Source: Rhodoferax sp.
Lineage (GTDB): Bacteria > Pseudomonadota > Gammaproteobacteria > Burkholderiales > Burkholderiaceae_C
Reading direction: 5' to 3'
Length of the DNA stretch: 5,601 nucleotides
Assembly (NCBI GenBank): GCA_020048255.1
Contig: JAIFMR010000154.1
Span: 1-5,601 of the forward strand
Positions 1-5,601 of this stretch are shown here, piece by piece. Position 1 is the first letter of the stretch; each line of letters opens with the position of its first letter. The notes below the pieces were generated by a model. It was not told where the DNA came from and ran no database searches. It saw only the letters and a list, made by a program, of their open reading frames with translations. A program made the position numbers and the translations under genes.

Positions 1-77
1 ACGTTCAAGGCCACTGCGCGCACATGGCCGAGCCCTTGCTGGTGGTTGATGCCATGCGTGAATTTGTCAGCGCTTAG
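1..77 (+). CDS. C-terminal end of an RsbQ-type alpha/beta hydrolase (partial)
   Basis: Only the last 24 codons are inside the window, read from base 3 to the TAG at 75-77. They contain the string GHCAHM followed by an amphipathic helix ending in DAMREFVSA. In alpha/beta hydrolases of the RsbQ/KAI2/D14 group, the catalytic histidine sits in a GHxPH(L/M) motif about 20 residues from the C terminus, before a final helix that ends with an F-(L/V) pair. Length and spacing here match that tail, with the catalytic His encoded at 12-14. The usual Pro of the motif is Ala. The gene ends 18 bases before a protein that begins with an RsbP-type PAS domain, the partner these hydrolases normally act with, which strengthens the call. 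The enzyme would be cytosolic and would process or bind a small hydrophobic ligand to switch the partner. The family is inferred from a short tail plus context; the nucleophile and acid residues lie outside the window. Confidence 0.72.
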   Translation, partial: VQGHCAHMAEPLLVVDAMREFVSA

Positions 78-95
78 CGCTGGCCGGGGCAGCCC

Positions 96-770
96 ATGCT
101 TGCATTTGACCTGCTGCCCTGCCCGGCCATGGTGACCGATGGGGGAGGCATGGTGCAGAAAGTGAATCAGGAGTTGTGTCGGATCATCGGCGGTGAAAAG
201 GCGGCCTGGGCCACGCAATCCATGGACCTCATGTTCCCGCTGGCGAGTCGGATTTTCCTGCAGACGCATGTGTGGCCCATGGTGCTGCGCGAGCAGCAGG
301 TCCGTGAAATCCGATTGCAGCTCCTGACCAGTCAGGGTCAAAAATTGCCAATCTTTGTGAATTGCCAGAAAACCACCCAAGACGGGGTCGATCACTTCAT
401 TTGGGTTCTTTTTGTCTCTTTGGAGCGAAGCCGCTACGAACAAGAACTGCTTGAACTCAAGCAAAGGGCGGAGGTGGTTGCGGCAGAATTGACATCCAGC
501 GAACGCTTCATACGCACCGCGTCAGATGCCTTGCCCAGCTTGATGGCGTACTGGGACACGCAACTTATCTGCCGTTTTGCCAATAAGTCTTATGTCGAGT
601 GGTATGGCAAAGCGCCCGCCGAAATCGTTGGTGTGCCCATGCTCGCGATCATTGGGGAGCGCCTTTTCCAGCAGAACCAATCGGTTATTGCGCAAGCCTT
701 GGCGGGGCAGTGGACTACGTGCCAGACATCGATGCGAAAGGCGTCGTCAAAGGTTTTTTTGCGCTGGTGA
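96..770 (+). CDS. N-terminal fragment of the broken cyclase: RsbP-type PAS, linker, start of PAS2
   Basis: Residues 1-110 form a PAS domain with the hallmarks of the RsbP type: VTDGGG near the start, then RIFLQTHVWPMVLRE at 52-66 followed by VREIRLQL, then LPIFVN at 84-89. In known bipartite modules this domain receives the state of the cognate RsbQ-like hydrolase. Residues 110-135 (ERSRYEQELLELKQRAE) are a charged heptad-like linker typical of this group. PAS2 starts at about residue 135 (SERFIRTASDALPSLMAYWD) and includes RFANKSYVEWYGK and GERLFQQN. Homology stops at about residue 205. The last 19 residues, to the TGA at 768-770, are an out-of-frame tail with no PAS character. The ATG at 96 is chosen because it sits just before the PAS and 18 bases after the upstream stop. 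If translated alone the fragment could still bind the hydrolase but carries no output domain. Confidence 0.7.
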   Translation: MLAFDLLPCPAMVTDGGGMVQKVNQELCRIIGGEKAAWATQSMDLMFPLASRIFLQTHVWPMVLREQQVREIRLQLLTSQGQKLPIFVNCQKTTQDGVDHFIWVLFVSLERSRYEQELLELKQRAEVVAAELTSSERFIRTASDALPSLMAYWDTQLICRFANKSYVEWYGKAPAEIVGVPMLAIIGERLFQQNQSVIAQALAGQWTTCQTSMRKASSKVFLRW

Positions 771-1681
771 CCAACATCACCCGCTTGCGCGAAGCAGATG
801 TCGCCATCCGCCTTTCTGCAAGTGTGTTTGAGGCCACCTCAGAAGGCATCTTGGTGACAGATACATCCGCCCAGATTGTTTCTGTCAACCCTGCTTTCTC
901 AGCCCTGACCGGCTATTCTGCCGATGAAGTCATTGGCCAAAATGCACGCCTTTTGAAATCTGGTCGCCACGAAACCGCTTTTTTTACAGAGATGTTCCAA
1001 AAGTTGAGCCGTGACAAGTTATGGAAAGGCGAGGTGTGGAGCAAGCGAAAGGACGGAAACATCTACCTGCAACAGCTGTCCATCTCCGCCCTCTGCGATG
1101 AGGGCGGACAAGTTGTTCGCTACGTCGGTCTGTGCTCGGACATCACTGAGAAATGGGACAAAGAGCAAGTGATTCGCCACATGGCTTTGCATGACGGGCT
1201 CACAGGGCTACCCAACCGTGCGTTGCTCATGGAGCGACTGGGTCAGTTGATCGCCATGGCGCGTCGAGATTCACGTCAAATCGCGCTGATGTTTCTTGAT
1301 TTGGATGGATTTAAAAAGGTCAATGACACTCTGGGTCATGCCATCGGCGACCAGGTGTTAAAGACCGTCGCCGCGCGCTTGTTGGGTTTGTTGCGCGCGT
1401 CCGACACTGTGGCCCGATTCGGTGGTGATGAATTCGTTGTTTTGTTGGACAACCCTGAATCCCATGACAGCATCGCCATGGTGGGTACGCGCATGATCGA
1501 CGTGTTGAATGTACCCATGCAGTTGGGGTGCAGCAGCGCGCAGGTGGGCACGTCCATCGGAATTGCAGTGTTTCAGGACCCAGCCGACTCAGCGGAGTCG
1601 CTGCTCAAACGGGCGGACGAAGCGATGTATGCAGCCAAAGCAGTGGGCAAAAACGTGTGTCGTTTTGCGACATCGAGTTGA
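599..1681 (+). CDS. C-terminal fragment of the broken cyclase: end of PAS2, PAS3, GGDEF diguanylate cyclase
   Basis: The open frame starts at ATG 599, but its first 38 or so codons are only an out-of-frame reading of PAS2. Genuine homology begins at about base 714 with DYVPDIDAKG and FFALVTNITRL, the end of PAS2. PAS3 spans bases 812-1150 (residues 72-186), with VFEATSEGILVTD, NPAFSALTGYS and the closing SDIT. The GGDEF domain runs from about base 1181 (MALHDGLTGLPNR) to the end. The metal-binding FLDLDGFKK has Asp at residues 234 and 236, the active-site GGDEF is at 275-279 (bases 1421-1435), and an RASD inhibitory I-site at 266-269 lies five residues before it. ADEAMYAAK and GKN close the domain. 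All residues needed for synthesis and product inhibition are therefore present. No good ribosome-binding site was found; possible internal starts in frame are GTG 719, GTG 767 and GTG 824. Independent translation is uncertain. Confidence 0.75.
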   Translation: MVWQSARRNRWCAHARDHWGAPFPAEPIGYCASLGGAVDYVPDIDAKGVVKGFFALVTNITRLREADVAIRLSASVFEATSEGILVTDTSAQIVSVNPAFSALTGYSADEVIGQNARLLKSGRHETAFFTEMFQKLSRDKLWKGEVWSKRKDGNIYLQQLSISALCDEGGQVVRYVGLCSDITEKWDKEQVIRHMALHDGLTGLPNRALLMERLGQLIAMARRDSRQIALMFLDLDGFKKVNDTLGHAIGDQVLKTVAARLLGLLRASDTVARFGGDEFVVLLDNPESHDSIAMVGTRMIDVLNVPMQLGCSSAQVGTSIGIAVFQDPADSAESLLKRADEAMYAAKAVGKNVCRFATSS

Positions 1682-1707
1682 TCTGCTGCCTCGGATAGCA
1701 ACGCATC

Positions 1708-2544
1708 TTGAACACCTTCCCTCGTTTTGCCCGCACCGCTTTTTTGATCTGCCTTGTTCTTCTCGGGCAAGTCGGTTGCGCGCAGCACCCATCGCCTGCT
1801 ACGCAGGCGCCGCGTGGCGCTTGGGCGACCGCGTCCCGGCATTCGGCGGGCATCGCGCCAGACCCGGTGCAACACGCCGATGTGGCCATCGTACAGGTCT
1901 ACGCCGCACCCACCTACGGCTGGCGCGGCTACTTTGCGGTGCACCCCTGGATCATCTACAAGCGCCGGGGTGACACCGCATACACCCGTTATGACGTGGT
2001 GGGTTGGCGTGCCCCGCAGGTGCTGCAACGCAACTATGCCGTGCCGGATGGGCTTTGGTACGGCTCCACCCCTGAGCTGTTGGTGCATCACCAGGGCGTC
2101 GACCTGGATCACCTCATCGACGACATTGAAGCCGCCGTCGCCAGCTACCCTTTTGCTAACCAGTACCTGAGCTACCCTGGCCCCAACAGCAACACCTTTC
2201 TGGCGCACATTGGTCGGCAGGTGCCCGCGCTCAAGCTGGACTTGCCCGCCAACGCCATTGGCAAGGACTACCGGGCGCTGACCGACCCAGTGGGGGTCTC
2301 CACCACCGGTAGCGGTGTGCAACTGAGTCTTCTGGGCTTGCTGGGTGTGTCTGTGGGGTGGCAGGAAGGGCTGGAATTCAATCTGCTGGCGCTCAATTTC
2401 GGCTTGGACCTCAACCCCCCGGCGTTGCGGCTGCCGCTGCTGGGGCGTTTCGGGTTCAAGGACATCAGCGCGTCCATTGCCGTCCAACCCACATTGCTGC
2501 CGTCGACAAGCCTGGCGCCAAATGTTGCACCCGTTGCCAGATGA
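1708..2544 (+). CDS. DUF3750 family exported protein, possible lipoprotein
   Basis: A 278-residue protein recognised as DUF3750 (no known function). Family-like blocks are VQVYAAPTYGWRGYFAVHPW (residues 62-81), TRYDVVGW (93-100), PDGLWYGSTPELL (113-125), YPGPNSNTFLAH (156-167) and IGKDYRAL followed by a GVQLSLLGLLG stretch. Conserved His79, Asn160, Asn162 and His167 suggest a hydrolase-like or ligand-binding site, but that is inference. The N terminus is a signal peptide: Arg6 and Arg9, hydrophobic FLICLVLLG (12-20), then QVGC with Cys24. The lipobox is imperfect because position -3 is Gln rather than Leu, so either lipidation or ordinary secretion is possible. TTG at 1708 is chosen because an in-frame TAG at 1696 closes the frame just upstream and later starts would remove the signal peptide. 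Shine-Dalgarno support is weak (GGA at 1693-1695). The gene starts 26 bases after the cyclase stop and may share its transcript. Its codons are more GC-rich than the preceding gene. Confidence 0.75.
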   Translation: MNTFPRFARTAFLICLVLLGQVGCAQHPSPATQAPRGAWATASRHSAGIAPDPVQHADVAIVQVYAAPTYGWRGYFAVHPWIIYKRRGDTAYTRYDVVGWRAPQVLQRNYAVPDGLWYGSTPELLVHHQGVDLDHLIDDIEAAVASYPFANQYLSYPGPNSNTFLAHIGRQVPALKLDLPANAIGKDYRALTDPVGVSTTGSGVQLSLLGLLGVSVGWQEGLEFNLLALNFGLDLNPPALRLPLLGRFGFKDISASIAVQPTLLPSTSLAPNVAPVAR

Positions 2545-2607
2545 TCAGGAGTAAACTTTCATCAGAACATAAGCCGACGCGAATACCATGGTGAGCAACC
2601 CAAGTTG

Positions 2608-2640
2608 CCAACGCAGTGGATACAACAAGCGCTGAGTTGG
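2608..2640. repeat. Imperfect inverted repeat in the intergenic gap
   Basis: CCAACGCAG at 2608-2616 pairs with CTGAGTTGG at 2632-2640 in eight of nine positions (one G/A mismatch) around a 15-base loop. There is no T-tract after it, so it is not an intrinsic terminator by itself. It could be an mRNA 3' structure of the DUF3750 transcript, a protein-binding site, or chance. Confidence 0.25.
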
Positions 2641-2660
2641 AAGGCCATTGCTCCTTCGTA

Positions 2661-2690
2661 GAGGGGCTCCCTCGATGTTTGGTTTTATGA
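2661..2690 (+). terminator. Weak candidate terminator after the DUF3750 gene
   Basis: GAGGG at 2661-2665 and CCCTC at 2669-2673 form a perfect five-base-pair GC-rich stem with a three-base GCT loop, followed after four bases by a T-rich stretch (TTTGGTTTT, 2678-2686). The stem is short and the T-tract is interrupted and displaced, so this is at best a weak intrinsic terminator. It lies where one would be expected, between the end of the DUF3750 gene and the next transcription unit. Confidence 0.3.
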
Positions 2691-2719
2691 GTCCAATGTG
2701 CCTTTAGCCTGCGTAGATA

Positions 2720-2747
2720 TTGAGTTCTAAGCTATCAAAGTTATTTG
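2720..2747 (+). promoter_or_regulatory. Weak sigma-70-like promoter candidate for the Cache/PAS/GGDEF-EAL gene
   Basis: TTGAGT at 2720-2725 (four of six matches to TTGACA) and TATTTG at 2742-2747 (about three of six to TATAAT) are separated by 16 bases, in the only AT-rich stretch of the gap, ending 15 bases before the proposed ATG. The leader this leaves is very short and the -10 match is poor. The call rests on position and composition more than on motif quality. Confidence 0.18.
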
Positions 2748-2761
2748 TAACAAACGGCTGT

Positions 2762-5601
2762 ATGCATTCAAAAGTTTCCCCGTGGCGCTCACTTAAATCA
2801 CGTATCACCGTGTTGATGTTGGTCGTTTTTGCGCTGGGCATTTGGTCACTCTCCTTCTTTATCAACCGCAGCCTGCAAACTGACATGGTGCGGCTGCTGG
2901 GAGCGCAACAGTTTTCGGTTGTGACGACAGTGGCCAACGAGGTCAACAACAACTTGGCCGAACGCCTGCAGGCCTTGGAAGCCGTTGCCAAACAAATGGA
3001 TGCAGACCTGCTGGGCCGCCCGGCGTCCCTGCAAACCCTCCTTGAGCAGCGCCCTTTGCTGCAACTGCTTTTCAATGGCGGTGTCTGGGTGGCGGGACTG
3101 GATGGCACGGCCATTGCCGATGTGCCGATCTCGGCAAATCGCCTTGGCGTCAATTACATGGAGAGAGATTTCATTGCGGTCCCGCTCATGGAGGGCAAAG
3201 CGGTCATCGGCCGCCCGCTCATGGGCAAGCAGCTCAAAGCCCCTGTTTTTGCCATGACCGTGCCGATCCGTGACGCTCAGGGCCAGGTGATCGGTGCGAT
3301 GGTCGGGGTGACCAACCTGGGGAAACCCAATTTTCTGGACGCGCTGACGCAGGGCACTTACGGCAAGTTGGGCGGTTATGTTCTGGTCGCACCGCAGCAC
3401 CAGCTCATCGTCACGGCGTCTGATGCATCGCGCATCATGCAGCAGATCCCAGCCCCCGGTGCCAACAAGATGTTTGACCGCTTTATGCAGGGCGATGAAG
3501 ACCACGGCTTGGCCATCAGTTCCAAAGGCGTGGAGCAGATTGTTGCCGCCAAGAGCGTCCCGGTGGCGGGTTGGTTTCTGGCTTTGTCGGTGCCGACAGC
3601 AGAGGCCTTGGCCCCCTTGCGTATCCAGCAACAGCGCTTGCTCTGGGCCACGCTGGCGTTGACCTTGCTAACCGGTGCACTGACCTGGTTGGTGCTGCGG
3701 CGCCAACTCGCACCCGTGGTCGAGACGGCGCAGGCCATGGCGGCGTTGGCCGATTCAACGCACATTCCGCAACCGTTGCCTAGCACGCATCCAGACGAGA
3801 TCGGGCTGTTGGTCGCCGGCTTCAACCGCATTTTGCAGACCTGGACGCAGCGCCAAGCGGAACTGCAAGCCAGCGAGCAGCAATACCGCTCTTTGCTTGA
3901 GAATCTCTCAGCCGGCGTGGTGGTGCACCGCCCGGACACCTCCATCAGCCTGTCCAACCCGATGGCGTCCTCGCTCCTGGGGTTGACGCAGGACCAAATG
4001 CTGGGCAAGACCGCCCCTGACCCTGACTGGTGCTTCCTGAGGGACGATGCAACGCTGATGCCGTTGGATGAATATCCCGTCAACCTGGTTTTGGCGTCAG
4101 GCAGTCCCCTGCAAAATTATGTGCTTGGTGTGCGTCATCCGCGGCGTTCGGAGCCGACCTGGTTGATTGGCAATGCCTTTCCGATGCGGGATGCACAGGG
4201 CAAGCTGTCTCAGGTCATCGTGACATTTACCGACATTACCCAGCGCAAGCAGGCCGAGGCAGCCTTGCGTGAAAGTGAGGTGCGCTTTCGCACCATGTTT
4301 GAGCTGACGCCTGACGCCATCGTTTTGCATCGCGAAAACAAGCTGATCTTTGTCAACCCGGCCGCAGTGGCCATGTTCGGTGCCACATCTGAAAACGACA
4401 TGATCGGTCGGTCCATCTCGGACTTTATCCATCCGGACGACCTCACCATCGTGCTGGCTCGGATCCAGTCCGGACTTGACGTCGGCAAAGCAGTGCCCGC
4501 GGGAGAGTCTCGCTATGTCAAGATCGATGGCACGACCTTTCATGCGGAAGCGCAAAGCCAGGTGATTGTGCTGGAGGGGGTGCCGACGTTCCTCTCCACC
4601 TTGCGGGACATCACTGAGCGCAAGCAGGCACAGGCCAAACTCAAGCTGGCTGCCGGCGTGTTTACCCATGCGCTGGAGGGCATCATGATCACCGCGGCCG
4701 ATGCCACCATCATTGATGTCAACGATGCTTTTACTCGTATCACCGGTTATAGCCGTGAGGATGCGATTGGCCAAAACCCGCGCATTCTCAGTTCCGGGCG
4801 GCATGACAGTCATTTCTATGCGGGCCTGTGGGGCGCTTTGCTGGAGTCTGGCCATTGGAGCGGTGAAGTCTGGAACCGGCGCAAAGATGGCGTGGTGTTT
4901 GTGGAGATGCTGACCATCAGCTCGGTTCGTGACACGCAGGGCCACACGCATCAATACGTGGCCCTGTTCTCGGACATCACCGCCAGCAAAGAACATCAAA
5001 GCCAGCTGGAACACATCGCCCACTTTGATGCGCTCACCAACCTGCCCAACCGTGTGCTGCTGGCCGACCGGCTGCAGCAAGCCATGAGCCAGGCAACGCG
5101 GCGCCAGCAGCAGCTGGCAGTGGCCTACCTGGATCTGGATGGCTTCAAGACCATCAACGACCGTCACGGCCATGAGGCCGGCGACCAGGTACTCATCACG
5201 CTGGCCCATCGCATGAAAGAAGCGCTGCGCGAGGGCGACACCATGGCCCGCTTGGGCGGCGACGAGTTTGTGGCGGTGCTGATTGACCTGGAAGACACTT
5301 CGGCCAGTTTGCCACTGCTTCAGAGGCTGTTGGCGGCTGCGGCATTGCCGGTGCAGCTGGGCGATCTGAGCTTGCAGGTGTCGGCCAGCCTGGGCGTCAC
5401 GTTTTATCCGCAGGCGCAAGACATTGATGCCGACCAACTCCTGCGCCAGGCCGACCAGGCCATGTACCAGGCCAAAGTGGCGGGCAAGAACCGCTATTGC
5501 GTGTTTGATGCCGCGCAGGACAGCAGCATTCGCGATCACCACGAAAGCCTGGAGCGCATTCGCCAGGCATTGGCGCGCCGCGAGTTTGTGCTGCACTACC
5601 A
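2762..5601 (+). CDS. Membrane Cache-HAMP-PAS-PAS-PAS-GGDEF-EAL c-di-GMP signalling protein (3' end outside window)
   Basis: The frame is open for 946 codons to the window edge. In order: TM1 at residues 15-34; a periplasmic double-Cache sensor at about 37-290 with YMERDF (132-137), PVFAMTVPIRD and GYVLVAP; TM2 at 294-312; HAMP at about 313-370 (ending DEIGLLVAGFNRIL); PAS A at 371-497; PAS B at 505-625; PAS C at 627-745, each closing with a DIT motif. The GGDEF domain runs from about 748 to 915, with metal-binding YLDLDGF (Asp791, Asp793), an REGD inhibitory site at 823-826 and GGDEF at 832-836, all intact. From about 925, ESLERIRQALARREFVLHY is the start of an EAL phosphodiesterase domain cut by the window end. 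It would sense a periplasmic ligand and make or degrade c-di-GMP at the inner membrane; which activity dominates cannot be told without the EAL residues. ATG 2762 is chosen since it places a basic segment before TM1. No clear ribosome-binding site is visible; TTG 2720 would add 14 residues, with a stop at 2714 bounding it. Confidence 0.9.
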   Translation, partial: MHSKVSPWRSLKSRITVLMLVVFALGIWSLSFFINRSLQTDMVRLLGAQQFSVVTTVANEVNNNLAERLQALEAVAKQMDADLLGRPASLQTLLEQRPLLQLLFNGGVWVAGLDGTAIADVPISANRLGVNYMERDFIAVPLMEGKAVIGRPLMGKQLKAPVFAMTVPIRDAQGQVIGAMVGVTNLGKPNFLDALTQGTYGKLGGYVLVAPQHQLIVTASDASRIMQQIPAPGANKMFDRFMQGDEDHGLAISSKGVEQIVAAKSVPVAGWFLALSVPTAEALAPLRIQQQRLLWATLALTLLTGALTWLVLRRQLAPVVETAQAMAALADSTHIPQPLPSTHPDEIGLLVAGFNRILQTWTQRQAELQASEQQYRSLLENLSAGVVVHRPDTSISLSNPMASSLLGLTQDQMLGKTAPDPDWCFLRDDATLMPLDEYPVNLVLASGSPLQNYVLGVRHPRRSEPTWLIGNAFPMRDAQGKLSQVIVTFTDITQRKQAEAALRESEVRFRTMFELTPDAIVLHRENKLIFVNPAAVAMFGATSENDMIGRSISDFIHPDDLTIVLARIQSGLDVGKAVPAGESRYVKIDGTTFHAEAQSQVIVLEGVPTFLSTLRDITERKQAQAKLKLAAGVFTHALEGIMITAADATIIDVNDAFTRITGYSREDAIGQNPRILSSGRHDSHFYAGLWGALLESGHWSGEVWNRRKDGVVFVEMLTISSVRDTQGHTHQYVALFSDITASKEHQSQLEHIAHFDALTNLPNRVLLADRLQQAMSQATRRQQQLAVAYLDLDGFKTINDRHGHEAGDQVLITLAHRMKEALREGDTMARLGGDEFVAVLIDLEDTSASLPLLQRLLAAAALPVQLGDLSLQVSASLGVTFYPQAQDIDADQLLRQADQAMYQAKVAGKNRYCVFDAAQDSSIRDHHESLERIRQALARREFVLHY

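Larger units (their letters stand above)
96..1681 (+). pseudogene. RsbP-type PAS / PAS / PAS / GGDEF diguanylate cyclase, interrupted by a frame change near base 710
   Basis: Taken as one gene, this encodes an RsbP-type PAS domain, a short coiled-coil linker, a second PAS, a third PAS and a C-terminal GGDEF domain, a soluble diguanylate cyclase making c-di-GMP from two GTP. Homology runs in the frame of base 96 up to about base 711 (ending ALAGQ) and resumes in the frame of base 599 at DYVPDIDAKG, about base 714. In PAS domains of this kind about 20 residues (a strand, a loop with a DG turn and another strand) separate those two motifs, and they are absent. A deletion of 3n+1 bases, about 58-64, would explain both the gap and the frame change. 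The cyclase half keeps its catalytic and inhibitory residues, so the gene would be functional but for this lesion. It follows the hydrolase tail by 18 bases, with a weak GGGG at 86-89 as the only ribosome-binding candidate, suggesting translational coupling. A sequencing or assembly fault is the main alternative to true decay. Confidence 0.75.

Noticed and set aside
754..760. Run of seven T close to the end of the first reading frame as the source of the frameshift
   Set aside because: PAS-like sequence in the second frame (YVPDIDAKGVVKG) is already established well upstream of the T run, so slippage there cannot explain the break near 710, nor the missing residues.
700..770. Programmed ribosomal frameshift joining the two cyclase halves
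   Set aside because: No slippery heptamer was seen at the junction, and a shift alone would not restore the roughly 20 residues missing from the PAS core.
1573..2487. Antisense open frame of 304 codons across the DUF3750 gene
   Set aside because: Same reason: the + strand encodes a recognised family with a signal peptide, and the antisense product is low-complexity and overlaps the end of the GGDEF gene.
2588..2635. Fifteen-codon open frame (ATG to TGA) in the intergenic gap
   Set aside because: It has no ribosome-binding site and no recognisable sequence, and a frame this short is expected by chance.
2591..2640. Possible integron attC-like or insertion-sequence end
   Set aside because: The repeat arms do not fit the attC core GTTRRRY/RYYYAAC, and no integrase, transposase or target-site duplication is visible.
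2846..3631. Antisense open frame of 261 codons across the Cache domain
   Set aside because: It lies opposite a continuous + strand frame with TM, Cache and HAMP features, and its product has no recognisable domain.
4097..5596. Long antisense open frame of 499 codons
   Set aside because: It mirrors the PAS-GGDEF coding strand, whose domains are unmistakable. The antisense product is rich in His/Gln/Arg with no recognisable domain, as expected from the complement of GC-rich codons.

Overview
The window looks like chromosomal DNA from a betaproteobacterium, most likely Burkholderiales/Comamonadaceae (Rhodoferax- or Polaromonas-like). This is inferred from the moderately high GC content, the codon choice, the presence of a DUF3750 protein and the style of the PAS-GGDEF proteins; no marker gene is present to fix the taxon. 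All recognisable genes lie on the + strand, and the theme is cyclic-di-GMP signalling.

Layout: (1) bases 1-77 are the last codons of an alpha/beta hydrolase whose GHCAHM tail matches the catalytic-His region of the RsbQ/KAI2/D14 group. (2) Eighteen bases later begins a PAS-PAS-PAS-GGDEF diguanylate cyclase gene (96-1681) whose first PAS domain is of the RsbP type. Hydrolase plus RsbP-type PAS is the known bipartite sensing module, here wired to a diguanylate cyclase. The gene is broken: near base 710, inside the second PAS domain, the frame changes and roughly 20 residues expected of a PAS core are missing, so the sensor half and the cyclase half are in different frames. (3) 1708-2544 encodes an exported DUF3750 protein, probably started at TTG and only 26 bases downstream of the broken cyclase. 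(4) 2545-2761 is a non-coding gap of 217 bases with two weak hairpins and at best a weak promoter. (5) From 2762 to the right edge runs a large membrane sensor: TM, periplasmic Cache domain, TM, HAMP, three PAS domains, an intact GGDEF domain and the first residues of an EAL domain cut by the window end.

How they fit: two separate inputs feed c-di-GMP metabolism. One is a soluble hydrolase-dependent signal (the RsbQ/RsbP-like pair) and the other a periplasmic ligand (the Cache receptor). The C-terminal PAS-GGDEF blocks of the two proteins are clearly related, so this architecture occurs twice in the window. The most notable point is the disrupted RsbP-type cyclase directly behind its hydrolase. 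It is either a real decay or uncoupling event or an assembly error, and that needs read-level or relative-genome comparison.
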